Of a stretch of 15,394 nucleotides of DNA, positions 13,917 through 15,394 are shown in pieces. The stretch is from UMGS1908 sp964432825. GTDB taxonomy: Bacteria; Bacillota; Clostridia; Christensenellales; UBA1242. Position 1 is the first letter of the stretch, and the number at the start of each line of letters is the position of its first letter. Below the pieces are notes generated by a model, which was not told the DNA's origin, did no database searches, and worked only from the letters and a program-made list of their open reading frames with translations. A program made the position numbers and the translations under genes. The stretch lies in the NCBI GenBank assembly GCA_964432825.1, contig CAYSOX010000020.1:1-15394 (forward strand). Reading direction: 5' to 3'.

Positions 13917-14747
13917 TTATTCTTCGTCTTTTTTAACATCTAACAATTTTTTATTAGTTGCGTTTGCTGGGGAGATTATACTTTTACCAAGTTGCTCTTC
14001 ATATTCTTTTCTTGCATTTTTAGCAATAGTTCCACCACGCTTTGCGATTTGTTTACTTTCGTTAAAAGTTTTTGGATTTTCATTTTTAGACAAACCAGTT
14101 GTAGTAACTTCGGCAAGCATATTAAGGACTAATTCAATATTTGTCATATTATCACGCAAGTTTTCTTTCTTTAAGCCCTTAAATTTTTTGTATTCTTGCA
14201 CACTCATTCCAGACCACGCTTTTGTCATTTCATTGGTTAAAATTGCATAGTCTTTTTCCTGCGTGATACCTTTATCTTGCCATTCAGCAGTAAGTTCTTT
14301 ACGCATTTTGATTGTCATCATTCGTTGTGTTATCCAATCTTCTGAATAGCCCTTTTCACGATACATTACAATCGCTCTATCTATTGCTTTTTGTGGGTCG
14401 GCGATTTCATCTAAACGCTCACTTCCAACTTGTGCAAGCCAAACCTTAAAAGGTTCTGCCTTTGGACTAGGGATAGATTGAATTAAACGCAATAAGTCTT
14501 TTGTATTTACAACATCTGTTAATCTCATTTTTCCGTCAGATGCTTCCATTTTCAAAGCGTTACAATTTGTAACGGTTTCATTTCCCTCGTCTTTAAGTCG
14601 TTTTTTTAGAACTCTCCAGTATGTTTGTGGATTTGCACTATCCGTTAAAACAGCAATTACATCAACAACCGAAAAATACCAATCTTCTTCTTGCTCATTC
14701 CACTCTGTTCTAATTTTTCTATCTTCAAAAACTTTTATATTTGACAT
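13917..14747 (-). CDS. BRO-family / DinD-like protein
   Basis: AGGAGA lies just before the ATG, after an extended -10 promoter. Residues ~1-105 are a Bro-N domain: KIRTEWNEQEEDWYFSVVDV, LTDSANPQTYWRVLKKRL, TDVVNTKDLLRLIQSIPSPK, EPFKVWLAQVG. The rest is the conserved helical part of the DinD-like subfamily: PQKAIDRAIVMYREKGYS, W-TQRM-TIKMRKELTAEW, AWSGMSVQEYKKFKGL-KENLRDNMTNIE. The length of 276 aa is complete. Such proteins occur on phages and mobile elements as antirepressors and in chromosomes as damage-inducible proteins. Role here unknown; no prophage structural genes are visible. Confidence 0.9.
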   Translation of the reverse strand: MSNIKVFEDRKIRTEWNEQEEDWYFSVVDVIAVLTDSANPQTYWRVLKKRLKDEGNETVTNCNALKMEASDGKMRLTDVVNTKDLLRLIQSIPSPKAEPFKVWLAQVGSERLDEIADPQKAIDRAIVMYREKGYSEDWITQRMMTIKMRKELTAEWQDKGITQEKDYAILTNEMTKAWSGMSVQEYKKFKGLKKENLRDNMTNIELVLNMLAEVTTTGLSKNENPKTFNESKQIAKRGGTIAKNARKEYEEQLGKSIISPANATNKKLLDVKKDEE

Positions 14748-14766
14748 ATTCTTCTCCTATAATGTC

Positions 14767-14775
14767 ATTATATCA
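14767..14775 (-). promoter_or_regulatory. Extended -10 promoter of the BRO operon
   Basis: On the minus strand TG-A-TATAAT (14775-14767) lies 19 nt before the BRO start, so the leader is very short, with AGGAG inside it. No good -35 is seen; the extended -10 compensates. The gap 14748-14825 holds nothing else. Confidence 0.65.
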
Positions 14776-14825
14776 TATTCTTTATCAAAATCATAATGAA
14801 AATAAAAATATTCAAATAAAAACTA

Positions 14826-15053
14826 CTATTTTGATTTGCGTTTATTAGTTGCTTCATCTATTTTCTTTTTAGTTTCTTCCCAAAGTGCATCAATTTCTTC
14901 TCTTGTCATACCATAAAATGGTTTATCTTCTTCTTTGAATAAATTTATAACCTGCTTTCCTTTTTTCTGGGCATACTTCACAGCCCTTTTTGCTCCACTT
15001 TGATACCTTTCCATATCAACATAGCAAATAACCATATCGCTATCATCAACCAT
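14826..15053 (-). pseudogene. SLOG-type protein, C-terminal stub
   Basis: The 75-aa frame begins MVDDSDMVICYVDM, followed by SGAKRAVKYAQKKGKQVINL, which is the second half of the DUF1273-like SLOG (Rossmann) family: in complete members this follows an N-terminal half with the nucleotide-binding glycine loop. That half (about 100 residues) is missing, and no ribosome binding site precedes the ATG, which overlaps the coiled-coil ORF's stop by 8 nt. The frame is closed by TAA just upstream. A deletion has probably joined the stub to the coiled-coil gene. Remaining stub may still be translated by coupling. Confidence 0.65.
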
Positions 15054-15394
15054 TATTTAATGAAGTAACATTTGATGAGTTGTTTTGAATTTGCAATGTC
15101 ATATCACTAATTTGTGAATTTAAACTTGCTATTTGTGAATTTAAGCTTGAAATTGTATTCAAGTGTAAATTGTTGGTATTTTCAAGTTGTGTATTCACGT
15201 TTTGCAAGTTTACAATTTGGTTATTAAGACTTGAAATTGTATTGCAATAATTTGTGTTTTCAATAATCAAATTATCCTTTTCTTTTGTTAGGGTTGCAAC
15301 TTCTTTTTCCAAATTATCTATTGATTTCAAATAATCATTTTCAAAAGGGATTGCTCCAGACAATATAAAAGATTTTGACTTGGAACAAATGAAG
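15046..15394 (-). CDS. Coiled-coil repeat protein, partial
   Basis: The frame is open to the window edge, so the start lies outside; an internal TTG at 15363 has no convincing ribosome binding site. After FENDYLKSIDNLEKEVATL come heptads rich in Ser, Asn and Gln (TISSLNNQIVNLQ, TISSLNSQIASLNSQI), a long parallel coiled coil, ending in NNSSNVTSLNNG. The DNA itself is repetitive in units of 21 nt. Such Asn/Gln-rich coils occur in phage tail or surface proteins and as N-terminal parts of larger proteins; the C-terminus may be new, created by the junction with the SLOG stub. Confidence 0.6.
   Translation of the reverse strand, partial: FICSKSKSFILSGAIPFENDYLKSIDNLEKEVATLTKEKDNLIIENTNYCNTISSLNNQIVNLQNVNTQLENTNNLHLNTISSLNSQIASLNSQISDMTLQIQNNSSNVTSLNNG
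15110..15149. repeat. 21-nt heptad-coding direct repeats
   Basis: ATTTGTGAATTTAAACTTG (15110-15128) is repeated with one change at 15131-15149, an offset of 21 nt or one heptad. A further block, AAGCTTGAAATTGTATT (15143-15159), returns with one inserted base at 15226-15243. The coiled coil has grown by DNA-level duplication. Confidence 0.7.

Overview
The window is AT-rich DNA with strong AGGAGG-type ribosome binding sites, consensus or extended -10 promoters, short intergenic gaps and overlapping ATGA start/stop pairs. Together with a PadR/DUF1700 pair, a BRO antirepressor and a DUF1835/DUF3658 protein, this points to a low-GC Firmicute, most likely an uncultured Clostridia-type gut bacterium. 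Nothing visible supports a lower rank. I see no tRNA, rRNA or CRISPR array. Almost everything is on the minus strand; only two or three very small genes run on the plus strand.

Layout from left to right. (1) 1-573: a repeat-rich AT region and a broken small plus-strand gene followed by a 49-aa ORF. (2) 564-4527: one minus-strand operon starting from a clear sigma-A promoter with a perfect inverted repeat over it. It encodes PadR, a DUF1700/HAAS membrane protein, a 390-aa single-pass membrane protein, a small gene interrupted by an in-frame TAA, a 130-aa beta-rich protein, a ~232-aa unknown protein (frameshifted) and a GNAT acetyltransferase (frameshifted). (3) 4677-6250: a compact element that looks like an integrated rolling-circle replicon. 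It holds a HUH-type Rep (339 aa), a possible small basic ORF upstream, two large inverted repeats just 3' of rep, and a 5' region packed with hairpins whose sequences can pair with one another. (4) 6260-6625: an isolated unknown gene. (5) 6735-10808: an envelope-glycan operon with its own promoter and terminator: GT2-GtrA fusion, GT-C-like membrane protein, membrane-anchored NodB deacetylase (frameshifted). (6) 10814-12313: gene wreckage: an ABC exporter that is truncated, frameshifted and mutated in Walker A, joined by a deletion-type junction to the first ~26 codons of an XRE regulator, preceded by an attenuator-like leader. (7) 12358-12531: a 57-aa plus-strand gene with extended -10 promoter and terminator. 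(8) 12587-14775: a three-gene minus operon: BRO/DinD-like protein, a DUF1835-DUF3658-winged-helix protein and a 74-aa protein. (9) 14826-15394: the C-terminal stub of a SLOG-type nucleotide-binding protein abutting a coiled-coil ORF that runs off the window.

Two themes stand out. First, at least five genes carry single-base frameshifts at or next to short homopolymers. This could be real decay in an accessory region or residual sequencing error, although the ABC/XRE and SLOG breaks are true rearrangements either way. Second, there are two elaborate RNA or single-stranded-DNA structures (6028-6200 beside rep, 12195-12259 before the ABC remnant) with mutually exclusive pairings. The rep-linked one is the best candidate for something undescribed.
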